Positions 6,251 through 14,006 of a stretch of DNA of 16,632 nt are shown piece by piece (the first letter of the stretch is position 1; each line of letters opens with the position of its first letter). The notes under the pieces are model-generated. The model was not told the origin of the DNA, searched no databases, and saw only the letters and a program-made list of their open reading frames with translations. This DNA is from Lachnospiraceae bacterium (lineage in GTDB: Bacteria > Bacillota > Clostridia > Lachnospirales > Lachnospiraceae), in the NCBI GenBank assembly GCA_009774345.1, contig VSNR01000099.1:1-16632 (forward strand), read 5' to 3'. Both the position numbers and the translations under genes were made by a program.

Positions 6251-7609
6251 ATGATCGAAAAGTTATTTAAACTCAAAGAAAACAAAACAGATGTCAAGAC
6301 AGAGGTCATTGGCGGCATCACAACATTTATGACGATGGCGTATATCCTCGCGGTGAATCCGACGCTGCTCTCCGCGGCGGGCATGGACGCGACGGCTGTG
6401 CTGATGGCGACGTGTCTTGCTTCCTTTATCGGGACGGCAGTCATGGCGCTGATGGCAAATTATCCGTTTGCGCTGGCGCCCGGCATGGGACTCAATGCTT
6501 ATTTTGCATTTACTGTATGCGGAACATATGGCTATGACTGGCGCGTGGCGCTGCTTGCCGTATTTGTGGAGGGTATTATTTTTATCATCTTATCGCTCAC
6601 AAATGTCAGGGAGGCGATCTTTAATGCGATTCCAAGCGGACTGAAAAAAGGAGTGAGCGCGGGCATCGGACTGTTTATCGCATTTGTTGGCCTACAGGGA
6701 GCGCACGTGATCGTAAACAGCGACTCCACACTCACGACCTATGTCAGTTTTGCGGCGGAATTTCACACGCTGGGAATCTGTGCGCTGCTTGCCATTATCG
6801 GTACGCTATTGACCGCGGTGCTCTATACATTGAATGTGAAGGGCTCGATCTTGATTGGCATTGTTGTGACATGGATTCTGGGCATGATCTGTCAGGCGCT
6901 GGGGATTTATACCGTGGATGTTGAGAATGGTTTTTATTCTTTGTATCCGACATTTGCCATCACGGATTTTACGGCATTGTCAGAGACTTTTGGACAGTGT
7001 TTCGTGGGCGATTTCTCCAACGTAAGCATCCCGAACTTTATTGTTGTGCTGTTTGCGTTTCTGTTTGTGGACATGTTTGACACCATCGGAACGCTGGTGG
7101 GGGTTGCCACCAAGGCAGACATGCTTGACAAGGATGAGAAACTGCCAAATATCAAGCAGGCGCTGCTGGCAGATGCCATCGCGACCTCAGCGGGCGCAGT
7201 GCTTGGCACTTCCACGACAACGACGTTTGTCGAGAGTTCGGCTGGTGTTGGTGCAGGTGCAAGGACGGGTCTGGCATCCATTGTGACCGGTCTGTTGTTT
7301 CTGGTCGCCATCTTCTTCGCACCGATTTTTACAGCAATACCGGGGTTTGCAACCGCACCAGCGCTGATCTTTGTGGGCTTTTTGATGGTATCGTCCATTA
7401 TCAAGGTGGATTTTGATGACTTGACAGAATCCGTGCCGGCGTATCTTTGTATGCTCGCGATGCCGCTTGCATATAGTATCTCAGAAGGAATCGCCATCGG
7501 CGTGATCTCCTATGTGGCAGTGAATGTCTGCTGCGGCAAGGCAAAGAAGGTCACTCCGCTGATGTATGTGCTGGCGGTGCTGTTTATCTGTAAGTATATT
7601 TTTCTGTAA
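6251..7609 (+). CDS. NCS2-family purine permease, AzgA/PbuG type (guanine/hypoxanthine/adenine)
   Basis: With the ATG at 6251 the protein is 452 residues. A GTG six bases upstream (6245) is an alternative; GGGAG at 6236-6240 could serve either. The N-terminus MIEKLFKLKENKTDVKTEVI followed by GGITTFMTMAYILAVNP is characteristic of the AzgA branch of NCS2 transporters. So are APGMGLNAYFAF (residues 76-87) and VDMFDTIGTLVGVATKADML. It is almost wholly hydrophobic, consistent with 12-14 membrane helices, and would import purine bases by proton symport. The exact base cannot be decided from sequence alone. The next gene begins 15 bases after its stop, so the two are probably cotranscribed, although no functional link is obvious. 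Confidence 0.92.
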   Translation: MIEKLFKLKENKTDVKTEVIGGITTFMTMAYILAVNPTLLSAAGMDATAVLMATCLASFIGTAVMALMANYPFALAPGMGLNAYFAFTVCGTYGYDWRVALLAVFVEGIIFIILSLTNVREAIFNAIPSGLKKGVSAGIGLFIAFVGLQGAHVIVNSDSTLTTYVSFAAEFHTLGICALLAIIGTLLTAVLYTLNVKGSILIGIVVTWILGMICQALGIYTVDVENGFYSLYPTFAITDFTALSETFGQCFVGDFSNVSIPNFIVVLFAFLFVDMFDTIGTLVGVATKADMLDKDEKLPNIKQALLADAIATSAGAVLGTSTTTTFVESSAGVGAGARTGLASIVTGLLFLVAIFFAPIFTAIPGFATAPALIFVGFLMVSSIIKVDFDDLTESVPAYLCMLAMPLAYSISEGIAIGVISYVAVNVCCGKAKKVTPLMYVLAVLFICKYIFL

Positions 7610-7623
7610 AAGGAGGTCATTCT

Positions 7624-9060
7624 ACGAAAATACGTTTTATAGAACCGGGAAACAGACCCTACAAACCGACGCCCTTGAATTATTTCGTGTATGACAGGTA
7701 TATCCGCACGCCCTCTGTCGGGCTGAACACGCTGGCGACGATCGTGAAAGAAAAAGTGCCGGACACCCTGATGTACAGCGAATCCATCTCGCGGCTGGTG
7801 ATGGAAGACCTGCTGGATGCGGATATTATTTTTATCGGTATTTTTACCTTTAATGCAGTGCGGGGCTACAAGCTGGCGCGCTATTTTAAGAAAAAAACCA
7901 ATGCCGTCATTGTGATGGGCGGTCTCCATGCCTCGATGAATTATAAGGAAGCGGTCAGATACTGCGACTATGTGCTTCTGGGGGAAGGGGACGAATCCAT
8001 CTTAGAGCTGGTGGATGCTGTGAAAAAGAAGGTGGCGCCCGCCTTTCCGGGTGTCGCATACAGAAAAGATGGCAGGCTGGTTCATACCGGGGAGCGCAAG
8101 CCGCCGGAGCAGTTCGAGACGATACCGGACAAAAATCTGGTCTATCATTATAAGAAAATGGCAGGACACAATACACTCTGGGGGCAGGTGCACGCGTCCA
8201 GAGGCTGTCCGCACAACTGTGATTACTGCGCGCTGGTGCGTCATTTCGGGCGGCGCGTCAGGACGAGATCGCCCGAAAATGTGCTGGAGGATATCCGCCG
8301 GACAATCGCGTTTCACGAGGAGGGGCATCACAGGCTGTTGAAGGCATTGTGGATTACCGATGACAACTTTTTTGCAGACCGTGACTGGGCGATGGCGGTA
8401 CTGCAAAAAATCATTGACAGCGGCATCCAATATCATTTCACCGTGCAGGCGCGCTGGGAGGTCGGACTGGACAATGAGATGCTCCTGCTGCTCAAAAAGG
8501 CTGGTTTTGTCGAGCTGGCAGTGGGGATTGAATTTATAGAGGATGAATCCTTTGCGCTGTATCACAAGAAAAGCAGCAAGGACAAGATCGTGGAATCCAT
8601 CCGCAATATTCAGCGCCATGGACTGAGTGTCCGCGGGCTGTTTATCTTAGGCGCGGATAATCATACCGTCGGTGCCGGGGACCAGCTTGCGGACTTTGTG
8701 ATCGAGCACCACATCAAGGGGGCGCTGATTCAGTGTATGTACTTCGTGCCGGGAACACCTGTGTACGAGAGCCATAAGGACAGACTGCTTCACCGGGACT
8801 GGAGCAGATATAACGGGAATGCCGTACATATGCCAGTGCGGATGACGCCTTACGAGCTGCAAATGGAGTGCATCAAGGCGAGCAGAAAGATTTATTCTTT
8901 TCCGAGATTACTCCGTGCACTTTTGTGCGAAGATGCGCTGCATAAGCTGTTGTTTCTGGGGGAGTATTTCTGGCATATGAGCATCCGGGCTGACTTGAAA
9001 AAGGAGTTAAAGTATTTGAGGGGGTGTGGCATTTTATCTTCTGACTGCCAAAATATGTAA
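7624..9060 (+). CDS. B12-binding-type radical SAM protein, apparent ACG start
   Basis: Translation from the TTG at 7675 gives 461 residues, but the same frame continues upstream as KIRFIEPGNRPYKPTP, typical N-terminal sequence of this class. It begins at ACG (7624-7626), seven bases after a perfect AAAGGAGG, exactly where ATG would be expected. Counted from there the protein has 478 residues. An N-terminal cobalamin-binding-like Rossmann region (DADIIFIGIFTFN, then VIVMGGLHASM, then DYVLLGEGDES) lacks the DxHxxG B12-ligand motif. The 4Fe-4S motif RGCPHNCDYC follows (cysteines 195, 199, 202), then a TIM-barrel domain with WITDDNFFADRDWA and AVGIEFIEDES. The C-terminus (PVRMTPYELQMECIKASRKI) matches many COG1032 proteins. 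The substrate is unknown. It follows the permease closely and ends at a strong terminator. Confidence 0.85.
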   Translation, partial: TKIRFIEPGNRPYKPTPLNYFVYDRYIRTPSVGLNTLATIVKEKVPDTLMYSESISRLVMEDLLDADIIFIGIFTFNAVRGYKLARYFKKKTNAVIVMGGLHASMNYKEAVRYCDYVLLGEGDESILELVDAVKKKVAPAFPGVAYRKDGRLVHTGERKPPEQFETIPDKNLVYHYKKMAGHNTLWGQVHASRGCPHNCDYCALVRHFGRRVRTRSPENVLEDIRRTIAFHEEGHHRLLKALWITDDNFFADRDWAMAVLQKIIDSGIQYHFTVQARWEVGLDNEMLLLLKKAGFVELAVGIEFIEDESFALYHKKSSKDKIVESIRNIQRHGLSVRGLFILGADNHTVGAGDQLADFVIEHHIKGALIQCMYFVPGTPVYESHKDRLLHRDWSRYNGNAVHMPVRMTPYELQMECIKASRKIYSFPRLLRALLCEDALHKLLFLGEYFWHMSIRADLKKELKYLRGCGILSSDCQNM

Positions 9061-9069
9061 GTCTGTATG

Positions 9070-9118
9070 AACAGTCCATGAAAGGAACGTGAAAGAGCGT
9101 GTTTCATGGACTGTTTTT
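9070..9118 (+). terminator. Strong intrinsic terminator after the radical SAM gene
   Basis: AACAGTCCATGAAA (9070-9083) pairs with TTTCATGGACTGTT (9102-9115), a 14-bp perfect stem with an 18-base loop followed by TTTTT. It ends the permease/radical SAM unit ten bases after the stop codon. Confidence 0.9.
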
Positions 9119-9156
9119 ATGCACCGCCCCATGCAGGAGAATGCAGCGCATGGGGC
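9115..9156. repeat. Copy 1 of a repeated GCCCCATGC hairpin element
   Basis: TTTTATGC (9115-9122) is followed by GCCCCATGCAGG, and GCCCCATGC (9126-9134) pairs with GCATGGGGC (9148-9156) over a 13-base loop. The same order of blocks recurs at 10401-10458. There is no T run after the stem on either strand, so it is not an ordinary terminator. Confidence 0.6.
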
Positions 9157-9169
9157 CATAAAACTTCTA

Positions 9170-9198
9170 TTGACAATACATTAAATGAAGGTTATAAT
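9170..9198 (+). promoter_or_regulatory. Perfect sigma-A promoter of the membrane-protein pair
   Basis: TTGACA (9170-9175) and TATAAT (9193-9198) with a 17-base spacer, about 40 bases before the start codon used at 9239. The upstream ATG at 9185 lies inside the promoter and cannot be the start. Confidence 0.85.
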
Positions 9199-9238
9199 GA
9201 ACATTGTTCATATTGAAAATTTGCTAAGGAGGTGGATG

Positions 9239-9679
9239 ATGAAAGTAAAACGCAACACGCTGCTGTTTCTTGCCTTCCTCGTGTGGAGTGTGGCAGGCTT
9301 TAACATCCTTCGCATTGGGCTGATGGCATATCCCGCCTATCGCAGTGCGGTGAATTATCTGCTGTCTGTGCTGGTTTTTGCAGTGTTTCAGAAGTTTATT
9401 TTTGGAAAACTGGTCAAAAAGCATACTGCGAGAATTAATGCCTACCCGGATGAACGGCAGTTTTTTCTCAAGTTCTTTGACGGGAAAGCATTTGCTATTA
9501 TGGCAGTGATGATGAGCGGAGGCATCGGCTTACGGACAAGCGGGCTTGCGCCGGAGCGGTTTATCGCGGTTTTCTATACGGGGCTGGGCGCTTCCCTTCT
9601 GCTGGCGGGATTGTTGTTTGGCAGGAACTATGCAAGAGCAGTTCGGACTGAAAATAAAGAATATGAAAGGAAGATATGA
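9239..9679 (+). CDS. Membrane protein of unknown function (first of a pair)
   Basis: I start at the ATG at 9239 (MKVKRNTLLFLAFLVWSVAG), six bases after AAGGAGG; the adjacent ATG at 9236 is also possible. The 146-residue protein has about four hydrophobic segments: roughly residues 7-25, 38-55, 83-100 and 109-125. Between helices 2 and 3 is a charged loop with KLVKKHTARINAYPDERQFF. The C-terminus is basic and hydrophilic. No enzyme motif is visible and I do not recognise the family. The stop overlaps the next gene's ATG (ATGA), so the two are translated together and probably form one complex or pathway. It lies directly upstream of the second BlaI/M56 operon. Confidence 0.75.
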   Translation: MKVKRNTLLFLAFLVWSVAGFNILRIGLMAYPAYRSAVNYLLSVLVFAVFQKFIFGKLVKKHTARINAYPDERQFFLKFFDGKAFAIMAVMMSGGIGLRTSGLAPERFIAVFYTGLGASLLLAGLLFGRNYARAVRTENKEYERKI

Positions 9680-10350
9680 TGCAGGCTATCGTTGAAACAT
9701 TATTTGACACCGTTTATTTGTTTTCCGTGATTTTCATTGGCATTACAATGATTGTAAAGTGCAATGGAAACAAGCAGTACCGTCTGTTTGGCATAATGGC
9801 GGTGGTCCTTGGCGCGGGGGATTCATTCCATTTAGTGCCGCGGGCATTTGCGCTATGCACAACGGGACTGGAAAATTACACAGCCGCTTTGGGAGCCGGC
9901 AAATTTATCACGTCCATTACGATGACAATTTTCTATATGATTCTATATTATGTCTGGCGGATAAGATACAATATCCAAGGACAACACGGGATAACGGTCA
10001 CAGTCTATCTTCTGTCTGCATTGCGTATCGTGATTAGCCTGTTCCCGCAAAACCAATGGCTGAGCGCAGCATCCCCTGTTTCATGGGGAATCTACCGCAA
10101 TATTCCTTTTGCATTATTAGGTCTGCTGATCATTGTATTGTTCTATAGAAGTGCAAAGGAACAAGAGGACCATGATTTTAAATACATGTGGCTGACAATC
10201 GTCCTTAGTTTTGGGTTCTACATCCCTGTTGTGCTCTGGGCAGATTGCATGCCAATGATAGGCATGCTCATGATTCCTAAAACCTGTGCCTATGTGTGGA
10301 CTGTTTTCATTGGCTATTCTGCAATGATTCACGAAAAATTTTCTGCTTGA
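9676..10350 (+). CDS. Polytopic (about seven-helix) membrane protein of unknown function
   Basis: This 224-residue protein overlaps the preceding membrane gene by four bases and shares its promoter at 9170-9198. It is hydrophobic throughout with about seven predicted membrane segments, starting at IVETLFDTVYLFSVIFIGIT and ending with AYVWTVFIGYSAMIHEKFSA. Between them are short polar loops such as VKCNGNKQYRLFG. It has no ATP-binding, metal or catalytic signature. Its stop codon lies inside the -35 TTGACA of the next operon (CT-TGA-CA). The large inverted repeat at 10359-10400 just after it could act as its terminator as well as an operator. Family not recognised. Confidence 0.75.
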   Translation: MMQAIVETLFDTVYLFSVIFIGITMIVKCNGNKQYRLFGIMAVVLGAGDSFHLVPRAFALCTTGLENYTAALGAGKFITSITMTIFYMILYYVWRIRYNIQGQHGITVTVYLLSALRIVISLFPQNQWLSAASPVSWGIYRNIPFALLGLLIIVLFYRSAKEQEDHDFKYMWLTIVLSFGFYIPVVLWADCMPMIGMLMIPKTCAYVWTVFIGYSAMIHEKFSA

Positions 10351-10400
10351 CAAAAATGTAAGACTGTAGTAGTCTTGAATTATAGACTACTACAGTCTTA
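10347..10400 (+). promoter_or_regulatory. Promoter and BlaI-type operator of the second BlaI/M56 operon
   Basis: TTGACA (10347-10352) is followed after 17 bases by TAGTCT (10370-10375), the same layout as the first operon (TTGACA-17-TAGTAT). A perfect 17-bp inverted repeat, TAAGACTGTAGTAGTCT (10359-10375) and AGACTACTACAGTCTTA (10384-10400), is separated by eight bases. Each arm is itself dyadic (AGACT...AGTCT). The first arm covers the -10 box, so repressor binding would block transcription. The stem followed by TTTTA could also terminate the upstream membrane-protein operon. Confidence 0.75.
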
Positions 10401-10458
10401 TTTTATGCGCAGCCCCATGCAGGGGAAGTATGACGCTAAGGCGGCGCATGGGGCGCGC
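10401..10458. repeat. Copy 2 of the repeated GCCCCATGC hairpin element
   Basis: TTTTATGC (10401-10408) is again followed by GCCCCATGCAGG. GCCCCATGC (10412-10420) pairs with GCATGGGGC (10446-10454), extended by GCGC/GCGC (10407-10410 with 10455-10458) across a bulged A. The loop is 25 bases against 13 in copy 1. It lies in the leader of the second BlaI gene. Confidence 0.6.
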
Positions 10459-10487
10459 GAGTAGGGGAAGAGGACTCTTCCGTACTC
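10459..10487 (+). other. Second hairpin in the BlaI leader, near the ribosome-binding site
   Basis: GAGTA (10459-10463) pairs with TACTC (10483-10487), and inside it GGAAGA pairs with TCTTCC around a GGAC tetraloop. The stem ends ten bases before the GGAGG (10497-10501) of the BlaI gene. With the GCCCCATGC hairpin this makes a structured leader of roughly 125 bases. Confidence 0.45.
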
Positions 10488-10508
10488 AATTGGAATGGAG
10501 GTATGGGC

Positions 10509-10868
10509 ATGGGTGAGAAATTGTTTGACTCTGAATTAAAGGTGATGAATGTTCTCTGGAAAGAGGGCGTCGTGCCTGCGAGGCGGGTTGCGGACGTGTT
10601 GAATAAAGAGCTTGGCTGGAATAAGAACACGACCTACACCTTGATTAAGCGCTGTATGAAAAAGGGGGCAATCGAGCGGAGTGAGCCGAATTTCATGTGC
10701 CGGGCGCTGATATCGCAGGAAGAAGTGCAGGAGGCAGAGACCAATGAGCTGATTGACAAGGTTTATGACGGTTCGGCTGACAAACTGTTTGCCGCGCTGC
10801 TTGGCAGGAAAAAACTGACAGCCGGACAGATTGAGCGCCTGTGGCAGATTGTCGAGGAGGAGGATTAA
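10509..10868 (+). CDS. BlaI/MecI/CopY-family transcriptional repressor (second copy)
   Basis: The ATG at 10509 (MGEKLFDSELKVMNVLWKEG) lies seven bases after GGAGG and is preferred over the ATG at 10503, only one base from it. The 119-residue protein shows the winged-helix domain (VMNVLWKEGVVPARRVADVL, then WNKNTTYTLIKRCMKKGAIE) and the C-terminal region LIDKVYDGSADKLFAALLGR, typical of BlaI. It is clearly diverged from the repressor at 4019-4381, so this is a second system rather than a recent copy. It heads an operon with the M56 gene 27 bases downstream. The operator at 10359-10400 overlaps its own promoter, indicating autoregulation. Confidence 0.92.
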   Translation: MGEKLFDSELKVMNVLWKEGVVPARRVADVLNKELGWNKNTTYTLIKRCMKKGAIERSEPNFMCRALISQEEVQEAETNELIDKVYDGSADKLFAALLGRKKLTAGQIERLWQIVEEED

Positions 10869-10895
10869 AGAACTGTAGCAAAGAGGAGGGAGAAG

Positions 10896-13556
10896 ATGAA
10901 CATTTTGCAGATGAGCCTGTCAGGCGCAGTCCTGATTCTGGCAGTAGTGGTTTTGCGTACACTGGCAATGAAACGGCTTCCCAAAGACACATTCCTTATT
11001 TTGTGGGGAATTGTGCTGCTGCGCCTGACCGTGCCGTATTCAGTGCCGTCGGAACTGAGTGTGTACTCGTGGATAGAAAAGAATATGAATGGGAGATTCA
11101 ATGACATCAGTGTCATAAACCAGCCGGTGGATAACCGTGAGATAGACAGTATGGGGATAAATATTGGAATGAATAACATGAATGACAACAGTACACAAGA
11201 GAGTCCTGCCCAAAATCATGCGCTGGATAAAAATGACACAAGTGTCGTAAAAAAGCCAGACCATAATAGCAGGCGATTCGTATCCAGTTCTCTCATATGT
11301 ATGGTGGTATGGTGTGTTGGGATGCTCTCCTGCATGATCTATTTTACAGTATCGTATCTGCGCTGCCGCTTTGAATTTCAGACGGCTCTCCCCGTGGAAA
11401 ATCCGTTTGCGCAGCATTGGCTGGCAGAACATCCCCATCGCTGTCCTGCCATCAGGCAGTCCGACAAGATTTCCACGCCGCTGACCTTTGGCATTTGGCG
11501 CCCTGTCATCCTGATGCCCAAAAACACAGACTGGGAAAATACACAGCAGCTCGAATATATTCTGATGCATGAATATATCCATATCTGCCGCTATGACGTG
11601 CTGTCAAAGCTGCTTGCCACTTATGCACTCTGTGTACACTGGTTTAACCCGTTTGTGTGGATAATGTATATACTTTTTAACAGGGATGTGGAAATCTCCT
11701 GCGACGAGCATGTTGTGCGCTGTTTTGGAGAGAATGCCAAGTCCGTGTATGCCAAGATTCTGATACAAATGGAAGCGCAGCGCAGCAATATCAGGACTTA
11801 TTTGCCGCTTGGAAGCGGGTTTTTATTCAAAATAGGAGACAATGCGATGGAAGAAAGGATTACAGCGATTATGAAAATAAAAAAGAAATCCCTGTCTGCG
11901 GCGGTGCTTGCGGCAGGATTCATTCTCAGTATGACAGCGGTATTTGCGACCTCAGCGGCGGGAAAAACGGCAGCAGAGGATGAAGTACAAAAAACCTCAG
12001 ACTTTACGAACACAGAATATGAGAAACTGCTTGCTCTGCAATTAGAAGGATACAGAGAAATGAACATTTCTGATTATCAGGAGGCAGTGTGGCGTCTGAC
12101 AGACACTCGGGAATACAGAGACTTATTAGAGCGTTTTTCACAGGATGAAACCCTGTATGCGGTATATGAGGGCAAAAAGAAAGCGGACAAACGTCTCATG
12201 GAGCTGGTCACATTTTTTTATACAATTTATGAACCGCTCACAGCCGAAAACTGGCGGACCAGAGATTTTGGCGGATTTGCAATAACAGATTTCCCCAATG
12301 CATCAGATAACGCGACGCTGGAATATACCGTGACAATGACGATTCAGGACGCCAAAAGGCTGACAGTCGAAGACTACGATACGGCACGCCGTCTTGTGAT
12401 GGACAATTTAAATCAAATCTTTGAGACTCATGAATGGCTGCCTATGGAGCTGCGCGATGAGGAACAGATGCACACGGTGCTGGATGAGGAGATAACGTGC
12501 ATCAAAAAGGAGTGGGCAGATGACCGGCTTGGGATAGCGATTTCATATCATTATACGCCCTTGGGAGAGCTGCCGATTGACGAGATGGAAGTATGGCAGC
12601 AGGAGTCTTTTGATGAGTGGGAGCATCTGTGTGCACCCTATGTGCCATTTGGGCTCACCTATCAATATGACCAGCGCATTGACGAATTTCGAATGTATTT
12701 TGAGGGAAAAGAAGTCCGAGCCATTTATGACACGAAACAAAATCTGTTTCTCTCTGCACATGCCGGTGTTGGGGAAGGCATTTATACCGATGACGCCATA
12801 GACATTTATGTAGAATACGACGACACCAAAATCAGCGGACTGCGCCAAGCGACACCGGAGGAGATGGCAGAAGCCACAAAGAAGCGCAGGGCAGTCACAG
12901 ATGCGTATAAGAATGGTCAGGAGGAAGATGTGCCCGCCACACAGGAGGACTATCAAAGCCTGTTTACACTGATGACATCCGATTACCGGTCTAAGACCAT
13001 TGCGGAGTTTAACGAAGAACTCTTAGACTGGACAAATCGTAATTTCGACCGGAAAGAGCGGATTGCCGTTGACAACAGTTATGAGGATTACCGTGTGGCG
13101 CTGACAGAGGAGGAGAGGGTGTTTGCGGCAGTCACGGCGCATCTTTCAGGATTGGAGAATGCAGCCTATGTCAGAAGCATTCAGAAAGATGAGCCTGTGC
13201 GCGATGTTGTGAATAAGGTCTTTCTGCACAGCAGGGAGGAGTATAGCCGAGACAGCAGCCGTTCAGCGTGGTGCTCGCTGTACTATACATTTTCTTATCA
13301 TATTTCTGATAAGGATACTGTCCGCATTGGTGAGCGGGACAGTGCTGTCGGCGGGATGATGGACAGTATCCGCGGATTTTGGGAGGCATCGACAGTGGAC
13401 CAGCTCGTCCAGATGACAGAGAAAGAGATGCTGGAAACACTTCACGCAATTGCAGAAAAATACAGCAGCCGCGGTATCACCATCACAATCCTTGATGACC
13501 AGACAGCGTTTGAGGCGATGGATGAGCGGGTGGTTGATGAGGCGGTTATGGAATAA
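10896..13556 (+). CDS. M56 family (BlaR1-like) membrane metalloprotease with a large unclassified ectodomain
   Basis: The 886-residue protein starts at an ATG after GAGGAGGGAG. Membrane segments lie at about residues 4-24, 31-50, 131-155, 232-262 and 331-353. HEYIH (225-229) and E266 in DVEISCDEHV supply the M56 zinc site, and WRPVILMP (201-208) is also family-typical. A polar stretch (about 60-125) between helices 2 and 3 is long and Asn/Asp-rich. The extracytoplasmic region (about 355-886) is much larger than in BlaR1, has no penicillin-binding motifs, and does not resemble the ectodomain of the protein at 1738-4017. It probably senses a different signal and inactivates the BlaI protein encoded just upstream. 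No obvious target gene such as a beta-lactamase is adjacent; the membrane-protein pair at 9239-10350 is a possible client. Confidence 0.9.
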   Translation: MNILQMSLSGAVLILAVVVLRTLAMKRLPKDTFLILWGIVLLRLTVPYSVPSELSVYSWIEKNMNGRFNDISVINQPVDNREIDSMGINIGMNNMNDNSTQESPAQNHALDKNDTSVVKKPDHNSRRFVSSSLICMVVWCVGMLSCMIYFTVSYLRCRFEFQTALPVENPFAQHWLAEHPHRCPAIRQSDKISTPLTFGIWRPVILMPKNTDWENTQQLEYILMHEYIHICRYDVLSKLLATYALCVHWFNPFVWIMYILFNRDVEISCDEHVVRCFGENAKSVYAKILIQMEAQRSNIRTYLPLGSGFLFKIGDNAMEERITAIMKIKKKSLSAAVLAAGFILSMTAVFATSAAGKTAAEDEVQKTSDFTNTEYEKLLALQLEGYREMNISDYQEAVWRLTDTREYRDLLERFSQDETLYAVYEGKKKADKRLMELVTFFYTIYEPLTAENWRTRDFGGFAITDFPNASDNATLEYTVTMTIQDAKRLTVEDYDTARRLVMDNLNQIFETHEWLPMELRDEEQMHTVLDEEITCIKKEWADDRLGIAISYHYTPLGELPIDEMEVWQQESFDEWEHLCAPYVPFGLTYQYDQRIDEFRMYFEGKEVRAIYDTKQNLFLSAHAGVGEGIYTDDAIDIYVEYDDTKISGLRQATPEEMAEATKKRRAVTDAYKNGQEEDVPATQEDYQSLFTLMTSDYRSKTIAEFNEELLDWTNRNFDRKERIAVDNSYEDYRVALTEEERVFAAVTAHLSGLENAAYVRSIQKDEPVRDVVNKVFLHSREEYSRDSSRSAWCSLYYTFSYHISDKDTVRIGERDSAVGGMMDSIRGFWEASTVDQLVQMTEKEMLETLHAIAEKYSSRGITITILDDQTAFEAMDERVVDEAVME

Positions 13557-13567
13557 ACGAATTTAAG

Positions 13568-13596
13568 TTGTAAATACAAGCTGTATCAAGTATAAT
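13568..13596 (+). promoter_or_regulatory. Promoter of the MNT/HEPN pair
   Basis: TTGTAA (13568-13573), 17-base spacer, TATAAT (13591-13596), about 33 bases before the MNT start codon. It lies just after the stop of the M56 gene. Confidence 0.6.
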
Positions 13597-13628
13597 AGGA
13601 GTAGAGTTAGGGAGTTTCAAGGAAAAGG

Positions 13629-14006
13629 ATGGATAGTATGATAACGGATTTAAGACTGAATCAAAATATCATAGAAAAGGTAAAAAGTGATTCCGTTTTG
13701 TTGATACGTAATGCAATGGATACAGATATTAGAAAAATTATTTTATATGGTTCTTGTTCCAGAGGGGACTTTTCTGATGATTCGGATATTGATATAGCGT
13801 TGGTAGTTGCATGTGACAGAATAGAGCTAAACAAGTATAATGATTTACTTGCGGAGATAGCAACAAAGCTGGCGGTAGAACATTTGGCAATTGTCAATTT
13901 TGTTTGTTTGCCAGAGAAAGAATTTGAGGAACGCAGGAGATGGTATCCATATTATAAAAATATTGACAGGGAGGGAGAACTGCTTTATGGAAGACAAGTA
14001 TTATAG
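13629..14006 (+). CDS. MNT-domain nucleotidyltransferase (MntA-like antitoxin candidate)
   Basis: 125 residues from the ATG at 13629; an ATG three codons later is possible. The active-site pattern GS-x10-DxD is present as GSCSRGDFSDDSDID (G41, S42, D53, D55) after the strand IRKIILY. At the place where many family members have a third acid (vDxv) this protein reads IVNFVCL with N90, so the third carboxylate may be missing or elsewhere. In MNT/HEPN systems the nucleotidyltransferase neutralises the HEPN RNase by adding AMP to it, or by binding it. The HEPN gene overlaps the last 20 bases. AT-rich compared with the preceding M56 gene, which suggests separate acquisition. Confidence 0.85.
   Translation: MDSMITDLRLNQNIIEKVKSDSVLLIRNAMDTDIRKIILYGSCSRGDFSDDSDIDIALVVACDRIELNKYNDLLAEIATKLAVEHLAIVNFVCLPEKEFEERRRWYPYYKNIDREGELLYGRQVL

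Noticed and set aside
6934..7497. A 187-residue minus-strand open frame within the permease gene
   Set aside because: Ser/Thr/Ala-rich composition mirrors the reverse complement of a GC-rich transporter gene, and no start signal is present.
8002..8619. A 205-residue minus-strand frame across the radical SAM gene
   Set aside because: The plus-strand frame carries the CxxxCxxC motif and family sequence throughout; the opposite frame has no domain or ribosome-binding site.
9185..9238. Upstream ATG extension of the first membrane protein (start at 9185)
   Set aside because: It would begin inside the TTGACA/TATAAT promoter, upstream of the expected transcription start; AAGGAGG points to 9239.
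13891..13986. N-terminal extension of HEPN to 13891
   Set aside because: The added residues lie wholly within the MNT gene in another frame and look unlike HEPN sequence; MEDKYY has the ribosome-binding site.
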